Positions 1 through 9,311 of a stretch of DNA of 64,000 bases are shown piece by piece. Position numbers and translations under genes: made by a program. The stretch spans positions 1-64,000 of the forward strand of contig JACCRY010000162.1 in assembly GCA_013813265.1 (NCBI GenBank). The letters run 5' to 3'. Each line of letters opens with the position of its first letter. Position 1 is the first letter of the stretch. This stretch comes from Parachlamydiaceae bacterium. Its GTDB lineage: Bacteria; Chlamydiota; Chlamydiia; Chlamydiales; Parachlamydiaceae. The notes beneath the pieces were generated by a model. The model worked only from the letters and a program-made list of their open reading frames with translations, ran no database searches and had not been told where the DNA came from.

Positions 1-658
1 CCTTAACTATCTGATTTTCAGAAAGTTAAGACCCTAAACTGGAAACTTGTCTTAAAAAAATGAATCGGGCTGACAATGCTATGACAACAGTTTTAAAATA
101 TTTTATTGGCACTTATGCAATCGTCTCGGTAGGGGTGACACAATGGATCCTAACCGTAAGACAATTTCTTTAAGTTGACGGAAAATTGGATATTAGTCCG
201 AGGTAAGAAGGCGTGGGTAAAACAAGCTGCGCAGCGTAAGAGTAAATTTATCTACATTTTCTTTGCGCCTTTTTCGCCTTTTGCTGCTACTTTGCGTTAA
301 AAAATTTAATCTAGTGATGTTAATCTGCTTCGAACAAAAACTTCTTATGCGTAGTTTAAATCCCTAATTCTATCTATGTGGTGAACTAGATTGTTTTTTT
401 TAACGCAAAGAAACATCAAAAGGCGCAAAGTGCGCAAAGATTATTGTGGACTCGGATGGGTATTTGACGTTTACCAGGCTGCGGCTGAGGATTTTAAGGT
501 GAAAGTCTTCTAGGTCTGAAAAATTATCTAAATCTAAATTGTCTAAACTCAGGCCTTGGTTATTGATTTGAAGCATAATAGAAGCATTTTCTTAATTCAA
601 ATTTTGTTCTTTTTTTAATCGCGAAAGGGATGCAGCATATAGCCATGGCATGAGCGCC
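1..658. other. Intergenic region with repeats, no convincing gene
   Basis: No open reading frame here resembles a known protein. The stretch holds a partial copy of an insertion-sequence end near 110-127, an inverted pair of GCAAAG-type repeats (246-441) and AT-rich spacer. A 30-codon plus-strand frame at 81-173 is hydrophobic but has no clear ribosome binding site and I do not call it a gene. Confidence 0.6.
246..441. repeat. Inverted pair of GCAAAG-type intergenic repeats
   Basis: The left arm reads CTTTGCGCC...CTTTGCGTTAAAAAA (about 257-304). The right arm is its reverse complement in type, TTTTTTAACGCAAAG...GGCGCAAAG (about 395-441). A short inner stem (CTAGT near 313, ACTAG near 388) lies between them. 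The same motif recurs near 4000, 9452-9651, 43500-43930 and 53447-53480, so this is a dispersed family. Confidence 0.75.
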
Positions 659-3070
659 CTATCCTGTCGCTTTAATCTGCCCATTTGCAATTGCATTCAT
701 TATTTGAATTTTAATGTAGAGTTTTTGATTGCTGAGAGAATCCGCTTTATCCAATTGATCAAAATTAATTCCTCGTTTTTTACTATTTATTTTCAAACTT
801 CTAAGTTCTTCCTCATCCAATTTATCAATGTTTTGTTCCAAAGCCTCTACAACCATTACTTCTTCAGGTTTGACCGATTTTAGTTTTATTTCCTTTAAGG
901 GAATATTCATGTCGTCAAGTTTTATAGGTAATTTCAATTTTTCTTTCTTAAATTCAAGTCTCATTTTTTCATTTTCAAGGTTTTCTTTTTGAGTCATGAA
1001 TTGGCTTTTAAATTTCTCAATCAAAGCGACCACCCGATTCTCAGGTTCATCTGCATTTAATTTATACTTTTTAATGTCCAAGATTAAAGCAGTTTCCATT
1101 TTTTCTAATCTATCTTTTTCTTCTTGCAGTCCTGTTGTAGGATCACTTAAATATAGATTTATTTTCTTCAATTCATTGTTAAGTTTATCTTTACCCTCAA
1201 TATCATCATCTTCTAAACTCATCAGACGATGATCAATTTCTGCAAGATTTTCTTCCCATTTTTGTTTAAACCGTTCTTTAAGATCTTCTTCAGTTCTAGG
1301 GCCCATAGCATTGAAGAGAAGATCATAACCATCCCCCAGAATCTTTTTCCAATCAGAAATTTTTCTCCCAAGCATTTGATTGTACAATGATTCCAAGGGT
1401 TGAATCTTTGCTTGGATTGCTTTGACTTTTTCAAGTTTTGCTTCCAGTTCATTTATTTTATTAGAATTAAGAGAAATAAAAGCTTTTTTTGCTTGTTCAA
1501 AATTACTATTGCCCAAGAGTTCAATATTTTTTTGGGCTTCTACAAGTTCACTATTTACGGCACTGATAGCCCTCTTATTAGCTTCAATAGCCTTTTGTTG
1601 CGCTTCTTTGATGGTAGGTATATTATCTTTGGCGCTTTGCTTTGCTTTTTTGTAAAGGGTGTCATTGAGTTTTGTTTCATATTCGTCAAGTTCACTAGCT
1701 TTTTCTAGCATTTGATTGTTTAACCCGATAATTTTTTCTGATGTTTCGGTCATCCCTGTTTTTAATAATGCAGATCGTTCAAAGGAAAGTTTGTGCATTT
1801 CCTGAACGGCATTTTTATAATCCTTTCTTGCATACCATTCTCTAACGTCTAGGTTCTGCTTTAGATTGAGACGATCTTTTAGACTTTTTTCACCAGGGGC
1901 AAAAAAGCCATTTATTCCTCGGGCAATTGATTTACGATTTCTAACGACATAAATGGCACCCGTGATGAGTACGCCCACTCCACCTAGAACAGGCATCCCA
2001 ATGCCTGATGCTATAGCTGCTCCAGTCACTCCAGCCACATTTGCAAGAAATAGTATCCCGATAATTCCTGCGGCAATGCTTGCAACACTACTGCAAGTTG
2101 AAAAGGCACTTTGAAATATTCCAACTTTAATTTGATCTTTTTGGTGATTAGCTGCGTAATCGATGGCAGCAAGATCCATTAGATCTAATGTATTCTTAAC
2201 TTTTTCTGGAGTACTCTCTTCTACTTGTGTTCTACCTAGATCCCCTAATTGTTTATTGGTCTCAATATATGCATCCACATTATCGCTTATTCCTTTAATA
2301 CTATATCCAAAGCTAATAAGACTCATGCCAAGTCCGCCTGCACCTGCTGTGTACTGAGCAACTTTATCAGTGGCAGGAGCCAATTGTAATAATGTGAGTC
2401 CAATATTAAGAGTATTCATAAAATTGCTTTGTACAAGAGCAAACCCTTCACTGATAATAGCAGCTTTTTGCTTTTCAATTTGGTTTTCCAATTGGAATTT
2501 TTGGGCTTTATATGTAGGAAGTCTAGGATCATTGGGATCTGTAACAGCTCTAATCTGCTTATTTAAAATTTCCAGTTTAGCTTCTATGCTTCCAAGCTGC
2601 AGATTTTCCCACAGATAACCTGCTCCGCTAGATAGTTGCTCACTTGAGGTTACACCCATTGATGCTCCGATAAGTGCACCGCTATGAATCTCGGCACCCA
2701 TACTTATGAAGCTTAAAACGATCAATACTTTTCCTAGCTGATATAAAACTTCTTTGGCAACCTCCCGGACGACTTCAGTTACAGGTCGGTATCCCTTGGC
2801 TTCTCCATATTTGTATTCATTTTGAGGATCTGTAACCTGGTCAGAGGTGGAAATTTGATCAAGGAGTTCTGCCTGACGCTTAAATCCTTCAGAAATTTTT
2901 TGTTTCCTGTCTTCTTTTGCTTGCGCTAACTTTGCACTATCAGTCTGTTCTTTATTTGGAGTGGTATGCTCTTGAGTTTTTTGGTCATCGATAGGGGCGT
3001 GAGAAATCTTGTGATTTTTAATGCTATCGATATTTGTTCCAGGATTAATAGATGTTCTAACAGGCAACAT
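659..3070 (-). CDS. Large coiled-coil membrane protein, putative secreted translocator/effector
   Basis: No known family is recognised. The 803-aa product has a polar, Ser/Thr/Gln-rich N-terminus (about 1-65), as is common in type III secreted substrates. A hydrophobic stretch lies near 113-135. Two Gly/Ala-rich hydrophobic segments lie near 325-375 and look like a transmembrane hairpin. From about 400 to the end it is long, charged and helical with heptad-like character. The start is supported by GGAGG five bases before ATG. It lies 19 bases after the gene for a YbjN/chaperone-like protein, so the two are probably one transcript. This architecture resembles chlamydial translocator or inclusion-membrane proteins, but assignment rests on architecture alone. 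Confidence 0.6.
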   Translation of the reverse strand: MLPVRTSINPGTNIDSIKNHKISHAPIDDQKTQEHTTPNKEQTDSAKLAQAKEDRKQKISEGFKRQAELLDQISTSDQVTDPQNEYKYGEAKGYRPVTEVVREVAKEVLYQLGKVLIVLSFISMGAEIHSGALIGASMGVTSSEQLSSGAGYLWENLQLGSIEAKLEILNKQIRAVTDPNDPRLPTYKAQKFQLENQIEKQKAAIISEGFALVQSNFMNTLNIGLTLLQLAPATDKVAQYTAGAGGLGMSLISFGYSIKGISDNVDAYIETNKQLGDLGRTQVEESTPEKVKNTLDLMDLAAIDYAANHQKDQIKVGIFQSAFSTCSSVASIAAGIIGILFLANVAGVTGAAIASGIGMPVLGGVGVLITGAIYVVRNRKSIARGINGFFAPGEKSLKDRLNLKQNLDVREWYARKDYKNAVQEMHKLSFERSALLKTGMTETSEKIIGLNNQMLEKASELDEYETKLNDTLYKKAKQSAKDNIPTIKEAQQKAIEANKRAISAVNSELVEAQKNIELLGNSNFEQAKKAFISLNSNKINELEAKLEKVKAIQAKIQPLESLYNQMLGRKISDWKKILGDGYDLLFNAMGPRTEEDLKERFKQKWEENLAEIDHRLMSLEDDDIEGKDKLNNELKKINLYLSDPTTGLQEEKDRLEKMETALILDIKKYKLNADEPENRVVALIEKFKSQFMTQKENLENEKMRLEFKKEKLKLPIKLDDMNIPLKEIKLKSVKPEEVMVVEALEQNIDKLDEEELRSLKINSKKRGINFDQLDKADSLSNQKLYIKIQIMNAIANGQIKATG

Positions 3071-3089
3071 TTATGCCTCCATTATTTCA

Positions 3090-3656
3090 TCACTTCTCCA
3101 CTGAATCACCGGGGGCAGCTGAAACCATCAAAGTTTTAGCCTCCTCAATAACTTCCCTAAGAGATTGTTTGCCAGTTGCTACTTTTTCAAGAGTCTCTGC
3201 GAAAGCATCTAAAACCAATTCAATCATACCAACCAACGACAGAAAGATGCGTTCATCTAAATCATCTTCAGGGACAACAAATGCATGTCGGAAAAAAATA
3301 AGTCGATCAGACTCGCTTAGCTCAAAGCCGGGCAACTCTAGGCCTTTATTCAGAAGTAAAATAAGTCTAGCTGCATCTGGAATTTGTTCATCAACGACTT
3401 GAAAAGGAAGTGTAACAATGAACTGTATCTCTTGATAAATTCTAATTTTGGATTTGATTCCTAAGAGTGCATCGCTTGCAGATAAATTTTGCTGTGTGGC
3501 TCTTACAAGGAGTAGCCGAGCTCTTTCTTTAGAGTCACGCATAAGCTCTATAACAAGCTGTTCAACAGGTATAAACTCTGATTTATTAAGGATTGTGCAT
3601 GGGTAATTGCGGATTTCTAGAAATTTTTTTATATCATTTAACGTAGCTTTTAGCAT
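3090..3656 (-). CDS. YbjN-like / type III chaperone-like small protein
   Basis: This 188-aa protein has the pattern of the YbjN fold, which is close to that of class I type III secretion chaperones: a beta strand with 'TLPFQV' (about 107-112), then a helix with 'ILLLNKGLELPGFEL', a strand, and a long C-terminal helix (about 140-175). It is acidic and has no membrane segment or signal peptide. AGGAG lies eight bases before the ATG. It sits directly upstream of the 803-aa coiled-coil membrane protein, the usual order for a chaperone and its substrate. The chaperone role is inferred from fold and position; a general YbjN protein remains possible. Confidence 0.55.
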   Translation of the reverse strand: MLKATLNDIKKFLEIRNYPCTILNKSEFIPVEQLVIELMRDSKERARLLLVRATQQNLSASDALLGIKSKIRIYQEIQFIVTLPFQVVDEQIPDAARLILLLNKGLELPGFELSESDRLIFFRHAFVVPEDDLDERIFLSLVGMIELVLDAFAETLEKVATGKQSLREVIEEAKTLMVSAAPGDSVEK

Positions 3657-3778
3657 ACATATCTCCTGGGCTCTCTATAATTTATTATATGTTAATAAAG
3701 CTAATTTATGAAATAAAAAATATTTTTATATGAAATTTTTTAATTACTTGTGCCGGTTAATATGTCTCCACTATGGCA

Positions 3779-3975
3779 GCGAATGAACTAGATTGTTTTT
3801 CAAAGCAAAGACAGGCAGATTGACACCCTACCGGAAAATAATATATCATTTTTTTGAAACACAGAGGCACGGATATACTGAGAGAACATAAGAGAATATA
3901 AATATTGCCATATCCCTGTGCCTCTCTGCATTCTCTGTGACTCTGTTTAAAAAAAACTAAAACAATTAGTGCAAA
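3779..3975. repeat. Compound 190-bp dispersed repeat, copy A
   Basis: The element contains GAACTAGATTG, an AAAGCAAAGACAGG motif, 'GACACCCTACCGG', 'AATAATATATCATTTTTTTG', then an inverted pair of CACAGAGGCAC / GTGCCTCTCTG motifs and ends in GTTTAAAAAAAACT. A diverged copy in the opposite orientation lies at about 43772-43936. It is followed at about 3985-4021 by a GCAAAAGCCGCAAAGGCGCAAAG motif. No gene lies in 3657-4036. Confidence 0.7.
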
Positions 3976-4036
3976 AAACATGTTATTTACAAAAACAGCA
4001 AAAGCCGCAAAGGCGCAAAGATCATTTGAACACATG

Positions 4037-5344
4037 TCAATGGAGTTGTCTTTGATCAATGGGTTTGCCTGTTTTACTAAAGTAGGCATTTGAAAAAGTA
4101 TCGATGATTCCGGCTTTGTTGTTTTTTAAACGACTAAAATGCAAGGTGAGGTTGTTCCTTGTCGTGTCATTAAGCCAGCCGTTAATATAGTTGTTTTTAG
4201 TGATAAGCTCTTCAATTAAAGTAGGATGCTTAGAAAGAAATGCAAAAAGAGTGTCTACGGTATTTTGATTTTCTGTATTGTTGGAACTGTTTGGCCCGCA
4301 AGACTCAACCAATTTTCTTTTCCATAGAGGAAGTATACCATCTAAATTTTCGGCTGTTTTATTGAGTTTTAACATGAGCTTTTGACATTTTTCAGATGTA
4401 TCGGGGAAAGTTGTTTCCAATGAAACTAAATGGTCTAGATAATCATTAATAAGGGTATGGAACTCAGTGATGTTTTTTTCATAGTGATTAATCTGCGCTA
4501 TTGAGTCTCCTTTAAGAAAAGCCTCAAAAAAATTCATGACTCGATAAACGCAGGACCAGCCATCATTTTGATGTCTCGATGTATTATTTTCTCCTGATTT
4601 CCACATATTTAGCGCAATAAGAGAGTCAACAATTTTTTTCTCTAGGGGTAATAGTTGTTCACCTCCAAAAGAATTATAACGTGTGGTTGACTGGTTTTTA
4701 ATATCAAATACGATACCTGTATAGTGGAAAATCGATCCCTTTTGTTTTTCTTGAGAAGAAGTGTGAAGAATGGGAATTAAAACGAAATTTGCATTTGGTT
4801 TATCACTATCCGCCAGTAAAGCTAAGAAACCATTTTCATTATCTTTGTCAAAGTAGTCCTCTAAGTCAGCATCTATGGTAGCTGTACATAAAACATTTGG
4901 GTTATTTGCGTATTGAAATGTAAGAAAATCATCTAAGCGATCGGATTTCATCATGAGATCAAATCCCTTGAATAAACTCGTTTGAGTCTCTTGAATCAGC
5001 AGTTCTTCATAAGTGATATGTTGGACTTTTTTCTGGATTTGTTGAATTAAAGGAGAATTTATAGAATCTGGTGCTAGGTTCGGAACAAGTTGCTCAATTT
5101 TTTTTTCTCTGATACAAAAGTCAAAAGCTAAACCGATCAATGCTGCAATGCATGTGGCGAAATAAGCCAGTGGAGCTATGACGACAATGACAATTCTTTG
5201 CATAAGATCTAAGGCCGCCGATCCAAATTCATTTGGATATGCATGAGTCCAAGCTGCACAAAACTTATCATTATAATTAAATAATGGTGCAATTAGAAAG
5301 TTATCTTGGTAAGAAGGGTATGAAACTGACATTAAGTTTTCCAT
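4037..5344 (-). CDS. Putative CE-clan (Ulp/ChlaDub-like) cysteine protease with membrane anchor
   Basis: The 435-aa product has a hydrophobic hairpin at about 48-78 and then a soluble domain. His207 (in 'HYTGIVFD'), Asn224 (in 'RYNSFGG'), Gln259 and Cys265 (in 'QNDGWSC') fall where CE-clan peptidases (C48/C55: Ulp1, ChlaDub1) carry His, Asp, the oxyanion Gln and the Cys. The spacings His-x16-Asn and Gln-x5-Cys equal those of Ulp1. The acidic residue is replaced by Asn. Chlamydia deubiquitinases also have an N-terminal membrane segment before a CE domain, so a secreted deubiquitinase, deSUMOylase or acetyltransferase acting on the host is plausible. The family call rests on motif spacing, not on an alignment search. 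Confidence 0.6.
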   Translation of the reverse strand: MENLMSVSYPSYQDNFLIAPLFNYNDKFCAAWTHAYPNEFGSAALDLMQRIVIVVIAPLAYFATCIAALIGLAFDFCIREKKIEQLVPNLAPDSINSPLIQQIQKKVQHITYEELLIQETQTSLFKGFDLMMKSDRLDDFLTFQYANNPNVLCTATIDADLEDYFDKDNENGFLALLADSDKPNANFVLIPILHTSSQEKQKGSIFHYTGIVFDIKNQSTTRYNSFGGEQLLPLEKKIVDSLIALNMWKSGENNTSRHQNDGWSCVYRVMNFFEAFLKGDSIAQINHYEKNITEFHTLINDYLDHLVSLETTFPDTSEKCQKLMLKLNKTAENLDGILPLWKRKLVESCGPNSSNNTENQNTVDTLFAFLSKHPTLIEELITKNNYINGWLNDTTRNNLTLHFSRLKNNKAGIIDTFSNAYFSKTGKPIDQRQLH

Positions 5345-5511
5345 TTAATTTTTTATTAATTTTATTATACAATAAATTTGATTTAAACAAAAATAAAAAA
5401 TAGCTGCATTGATGTTTCATAGACAATTGCTCCGCGCTTCCCTTGCGTTCCCTGCAACTCTGCGGTAAATTGCCCTAAGAATCAGCAAATAAGCATCTCC
5501 AATTTCTATTT

Positions 5512-6507
5512 CTAGAGGAGCCTGTAGCGCGGATCGCCCAGGCCCATCCGAATTGTCACCAAAAGAAAGGCAACATTTGGCCAAAATCCATGATTTAAAA
5601 AATCGTACTTCCAGCGTAAATAAAGTTCTTTCCAAAGAGGTTGATATTTTAAATCGATGAAAGCTTCAAGGAGCTCCTTTTGTTGACCCGTTAAAAGAGC
5701 CTCATATCTTTTATAGATCGCGTAAGCTCGAACCATGCACTTCATTATTCTCAATTCAATTTTTGGTTGATAATGAGGGTCTTTAAGCACGTTATTGATA
5801 AACCAACGGAAATTAATCTCTGTTGACCCCACCACATTTGTGTCATGTTGTCTGTAAAGCATTGTAGGTTCATCTAGGTAGTCTACCTTGCCGAAAGCTG
5901 AAGCAACAATGACCAACCAAAAGTCATGCACAAATCCTTCAGGAGGAATGGGAGTTGCCAATTGAACGAGAGAAGAGTTAAACATCATTGTACAACCCCA
6001 TGATACATTCTGCATCAAGGTTGCATTCAATTTGCCTCCTCGTTTTGGATTAAATTTTTGTCGCTTCCAGTGAGATGTGCTTAACACGTTTAATTGTTCT
6101 CCGACGATTTTCATGTCGGTATGAACTAAAAGAGGTGTTTCTTTGCCCCACTTGTTCTCCAATTCTTGCAATTTGAGAAATGTTTTTGCAATTTTTTCGG
6201 GAAACCAGAAGTCATCTTGATCGCAAAACATCACATATTCCGCATTGGTTAACTCTAGCAAACGCGAAAAATTTTGAGCGATTCCCATCCCATTTTTGAA
6301 AAGAAAGAGAGTGATTTTATCCGGATATTTCTCTTGAAGCTCTTGAAGAACAATGGCAGTTTCATCGATTGATTGATCATCTCCAATAATTAAATGCCAG
6401 TCTTGATACGTCTGTGCCAACAGGGATTCGACCTGTGGGCGAACATATTTTGCGCCATTATAAGTTCCCATGACGATTTCAATGTAAGCCTTAGATGATC
6501 CGAGCAT
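5512..6507 (-). CDS. Family 2 glycosyltransferase
   Basis: This 331-aa enzyme has the GT-A fold signature: 'EIVMGTYNGAKYVRPQVESL' at about 10-29, 'IIGDDQSID' for nucleotide binding, and the metal-binding 'DQDD' at about 96-99. It resembles rhamnosyltransferase-type transferases of surface polysaccharide synthesis. No membrane segment is evident. The start codon lies three bases after the pepN stop, so it is probably co-transcribed with pepN although the functions are unrelated. Donor and acceptor sugars cannot be told from sequence. At 5345-5511 I see only weak repeat-like sequence. Confidence 0.85.
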   Translation of the reverse strand: MLGSSKAYIEIVMGTYNGAKYVRPQVESLLAQTYQDWHLIIGDDQSIDETAIVLQELQEKYPDKITLFLFKNGMGIAQNFSRLLELTNAEYVMFCDQDDFWFPEKIAKTFLKLQELENKWGKETPLLVHTDMKIVGEQLNVLSTSHWKRQKFNPKRGGKLNATLMQNVSWGCTMMFNSSLVQLATPIPPEGFVHDFWLVIVASAFGKVDYLDEPTMLYRQHDTNVVGSTEINFRWFINNVLKDPHYQPKIELRIMKCMVRAYAIYKRYEALLTGQQKELLEAFIDLKYQPLWKELYLRWKYDFLNHGFWPNVAFLLVTIRMGLGDPRYRLL

Positions 6508-6510
6508 ATT

Positions 6511-9282
6511 TTATTCTTTTTTTTCATCCCAGGATAATGATTTAGAAACGATCTCATACACATTTGGAGACAAATTTGGTTCAGCCATGATGCGATTCAG
6601 TTCCCTTTTCATAGCCTTTTTGCGCATTGGATCGAGTTTATCAAGTTTTTTAAAAGGTTGAGATAAGAAAGCGGCAAGTTGTGGATTGAGTTTGTCTATT
6701 TCAATGACACGATCTGCTAAAAAGGCATATCCGGCACCATCGTTACGATGGAAATGGACAGCATTTTGAGAAAAACTAAAAATTAAGGCTCTCACTAGGT
6801 TAGGAATGGCCAAGTCAAATACAGGATCTTTCATCAAAGCATGAACTGTTTCAAATGCTCCATCTAACTTAGATAAAGCTTGAATAGCCAGCCATTTGTT
6901 CATGACCAGAGTATTGTTTTTCCACTGCTTATAAAAGGCTTGAAGAGCTTCTTTTCGTTGAGGGACATCGATGTTTGCAAGCATGGACAGAGCAGAAAAT
7001 TGATCTGTCATATTTGTAGCGCATTTAAACTGATTTTCGCAGAGTGCGACTGTTTCCGGAGTTTCAAGGAACGCTAAATATCCTAAACAGACATTTTTCA
7101 AGCCTCTTTTACCTGAAGAAGCAGCGTCAAAATGATAAGACTCAGAAGTATTTAAGGAAGAATAGATATCTTTAAATTGCTTTTGATAAGTTGAGGCCAG
7201 CTTTTTAAGCACAAATTCACGTACTAAATGAATTCCATCAAAATCAATGATTGTTTGATACTGACCTAAAGTAGCTTCGCTAGGTAGAATTAAAGCCTTC
7301 GCTTTTAAAGCATTTTCTAAGTTTGCATCGTTTAGCACGGCGCCAAAAGCTTTAATATAATCAACATCTAACTTCAGATATTTACCATTAGAAAGGTCTG
7401 CAACCATCTCTAGCATTAAATCAGTTGCTAACTTTTGACTAGCTTCCCAACGATTAAATGGATCGGTATCATGCGTCATTAAAAAGGCTGTTTCTTGTCG
7501 AGACTGTCCTGTTAAACTTTTGATGGGAGCGGAGAAATTTCGGTTAATAGATAGAACCGGAACTTCATTGACGTCTTCGAATACAACGCTCTCTTCACGC
7601 GCTTTGATGACAATGTAGGGGACTGACAATTTAGTTCCGGCTATTTTCAGTGGGAGCTCTCGACCCTCTTTTCCGAGCAATGCTATAGCCAAAGGAAATT
7701 CGAATGGCTCTTTTTCGCTCTGATCGGCCGTGGGAGCACAGTTTTGGCTGATTTTAAGAGTTAAAGTTTTCTTTTCAGGATCATATTTCGAATCTACCAC
7801 AATTTCGGGAGTTCCTGCTTGTGAGTACCAACGTTTAAATTGTGTGAAATCCCTACCCGATGCAAGTTCCATAGAATGGATAAAGTCCTCTGTAGTAACT
7901 GCTTGACCATCATAAAGTTCAAAATACTTAGTAATTCCACGTTGGAAAGTTTGGGGCCCTATCAAAGTTTGGATCATTCTAATGATCTCTGCCCCTTTAT
8001 TATAGACAGTTGACGTGTAAAAGTTGTTAATCTGAATGTAGGATTTTGGTTGAATCGGATGAGCTGTTGGGCCTGCATCTTCAGGGAACTGACTTCCACG
8101 TAATGCTAAGACTTGATCGATTCTTTGTACGGGTCTTGATTGCATATCGGCTGTAAACTCTTGATCTCTAAAGACAGTAAGACCCTCTTTTAAAGTCAGC
8201 TGAAACCAATCGCGGCATGTGACCCTGTTTCCAGTCCAATTATGAAAGTATTCGTGTGCGATTACAGTTTCAATTCTTGCAAAATTATCATCCGTAGCCG
8301 TTGCAACATCTGCCAGTGCACAACTTGTGTTGAAGATGTTAAGACCCTTGTTTTCCATTGCTCCCATATTGAAAGCATCTACGGCTACAATCATGTAAGT
8401 ATTGAGGTCGTATTCAAGCCCGTAAACTTCTTCATCCCACTTCATTGCTTTTTTAAGGGATAACATGGAGTGATGGCATTTATCTTCATTGCCTTTATCA
8501 CAGAAAATTTTTAACTCAATTTTTCTTCCGCTCATGGTTGTGAAGGAGTCGGAAATAGATCCGAGGTCTCCAGCCACGAGAGCAAAAAGATAGGAAGGTT
8601 TAGCGAAAGGATCTTCCCATTCGACCCAATGCTTTCCATTTTCGAGGTTACCTCGGCCAATTTCATTTCCGTTAGAGAGAAGTATTGGATACAGCTTTTT
8701 GTCACCCATGATTTTAGTCGAGTATTTCGCCATTACATCAGAACGATCAGGAAAATAAGTGATTTTCCTAAATCCTTCCGGTTCATTTTGCGTACAAAGA
8801 ATGGTCCCAGATTTGTAGAGACCATCCAGAGCAGTATTCTGTTTTGGATTAATTTCATTTACAATTTCTAGGAGGAATGAACTTGTAGGATGCATGAGAG
8901 TGAGGGAATGGTCATCAAGCGAATATTCTTCCGGATTTAAAGAACGTCCATCGACCTTAATAGAGAGTAATTTCATATTTTCACCATTTAGCCGCAAAGG
9001 TGAGGTCTCATTGCCGTAGTGAGAATTCTGATGTATTTTCATTTGAGAGGAGACGATAGTTTTTTCATCATCTAAATCAAAGCTGAGCTTTATTTCTTTA
9101 ACAAAGTAGGTGGGAGGCTTATAGTCAGCCAAGAAGATAGGTCGAGGCGTATTATTTTTTGCTTTTAATTCATTAGTTTTCATTGAATTGTCCTCATGTT
9201 CTGAAATGTTATCAGCGCTGTGTGCTGGAAGGGAAAGGGGAAAAATAAAGAGAAGTGGGGTAAGCCATTGAAAAAGTTTCAT
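6511..9282 (-). CDS. pepN: Aminopeptidase N (M1 family), with signal-peptide-like extension
   Basis: A zinc aminopeptidase of the M1 family that removes N-terminal residues from peptides. The exopeptidase motif GAMENKG is at 307-313, the zinc site HEYFH at 343-347, and the third ligand Glu366, with the usual 23-residue His-to-Glu spacing. Similarity to E. coli PepN starts at about residue 50. The first 23 residues form a basic start, a hydrophobic core and an Ala-x-Ser-Ala end typical of a Sec signal. Met34 (9183) is preceded by GAGGA at good spacing, so a cytoplasmic form could start there; GGA also precedes Met1. The gene is followed directly by a glycosyltransferase. Confidence 0.93.
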   Translation of the reverse strand: MKLFQWLTPLLFIFPLSLPAHSADNISEHEDNSMKTNELKAKNNTPRPIFLADYKPPTYFVKEIKLSFDLDDEKTIVSSQMKIHQNSHYGNETSPLRLNGENMKLLSIKVDGRSLNPEEYSLDDHSLTLMHPTSSFLLEIVNEINPKQNTALDGLYKSGTILCTQNEPEGFRKITYFPDRSDVMAKYSTKIMGDKKLYPILLSNGNEIGRGNLENGKHWVEWEDPFAKPSYLFALVAGDLGSISDSFTTMSGRKIELKIFCDKGNEDKCHHSMLSLKKAMKWDEEVYGLEYDLNTYMIVAVDAFNMGAMENKGLNIFNTSCALADVATATDDNFARIETVIAHEYFHNWTGNRVTCRDWFQLTLKEGLTVFRDQEFTADMQSRPVQRIDQVLALRGSQFPEDAGPTAHPIQPKSYIQINNFYTSTVYNKGAEIIRMIQTLIGPQTFQRGITKYFELYDGQAVTTEDFIHSMELASGRDFTQFKRWYSQAGTPEIVVDSKYDPEKKTLTLKISQNCAPTADQSEKEPFEFPLAIALLGKEGRELPLKIAGTKLSVPYIVIKAREESVVFEDVNEVPVLSINRNFSAPIKSLTGQSRQETAFLMTHDTDPFNRWEASQKLATDLMLEMVADLSNGKYLKLDVDYIKAFGAVLNDANLENALKAKALILPSEATLGQYQTIIDFDGIHLVREFVLKKLASTYQKQFKDIYSSLNTSESYHFDAASSGKRGLKNVCLGYLAFLETPETVALCENQFKCATNMTDQFSALSMLANIDVPQRKEALQAFYKQWKNNTLVMNKWLAIQALSKLDGAFETVHALMKDPVFDLAIPNLVRALIFSFSQNAVHFHRNDGAGYAFLADRVIEIDKLNPQLAAFLSQPFKKLDKLDPMRKKAMKRELNRIMAEPNLSPNVYEIVSKSLSWDEKKE

Positions 9283-9311
9283 GAATATTCCACTTAGATA
9301 GGGTTAAGAGC

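Noticed and set aside
81-173. 30-codon hydrophobic plus-strand frame near the window start
   Set aside because: It overlaps a fragment of an insertion-sequence end, has no clear ribosome site and no similarity; chance ORF is more likely.
246-441. Possible CRISPR array because of repeated GCAAAG units
   Set aside because: Units are not regularly spaced, there are no unique spacers of constant length and no cas genes in the window.
3757-4089. 110-codon minus-strand frame
   Set aside because: It lies almost entirely in the compound dispersed repeat and has no ribosome site; translation of repeat sequence.
5417-5635. 72-codon minus-strand frame after the glycosyltransferase
   Set aside because: Out-of-frame shadow of the glycosyltransferase 3' end plus spacer.
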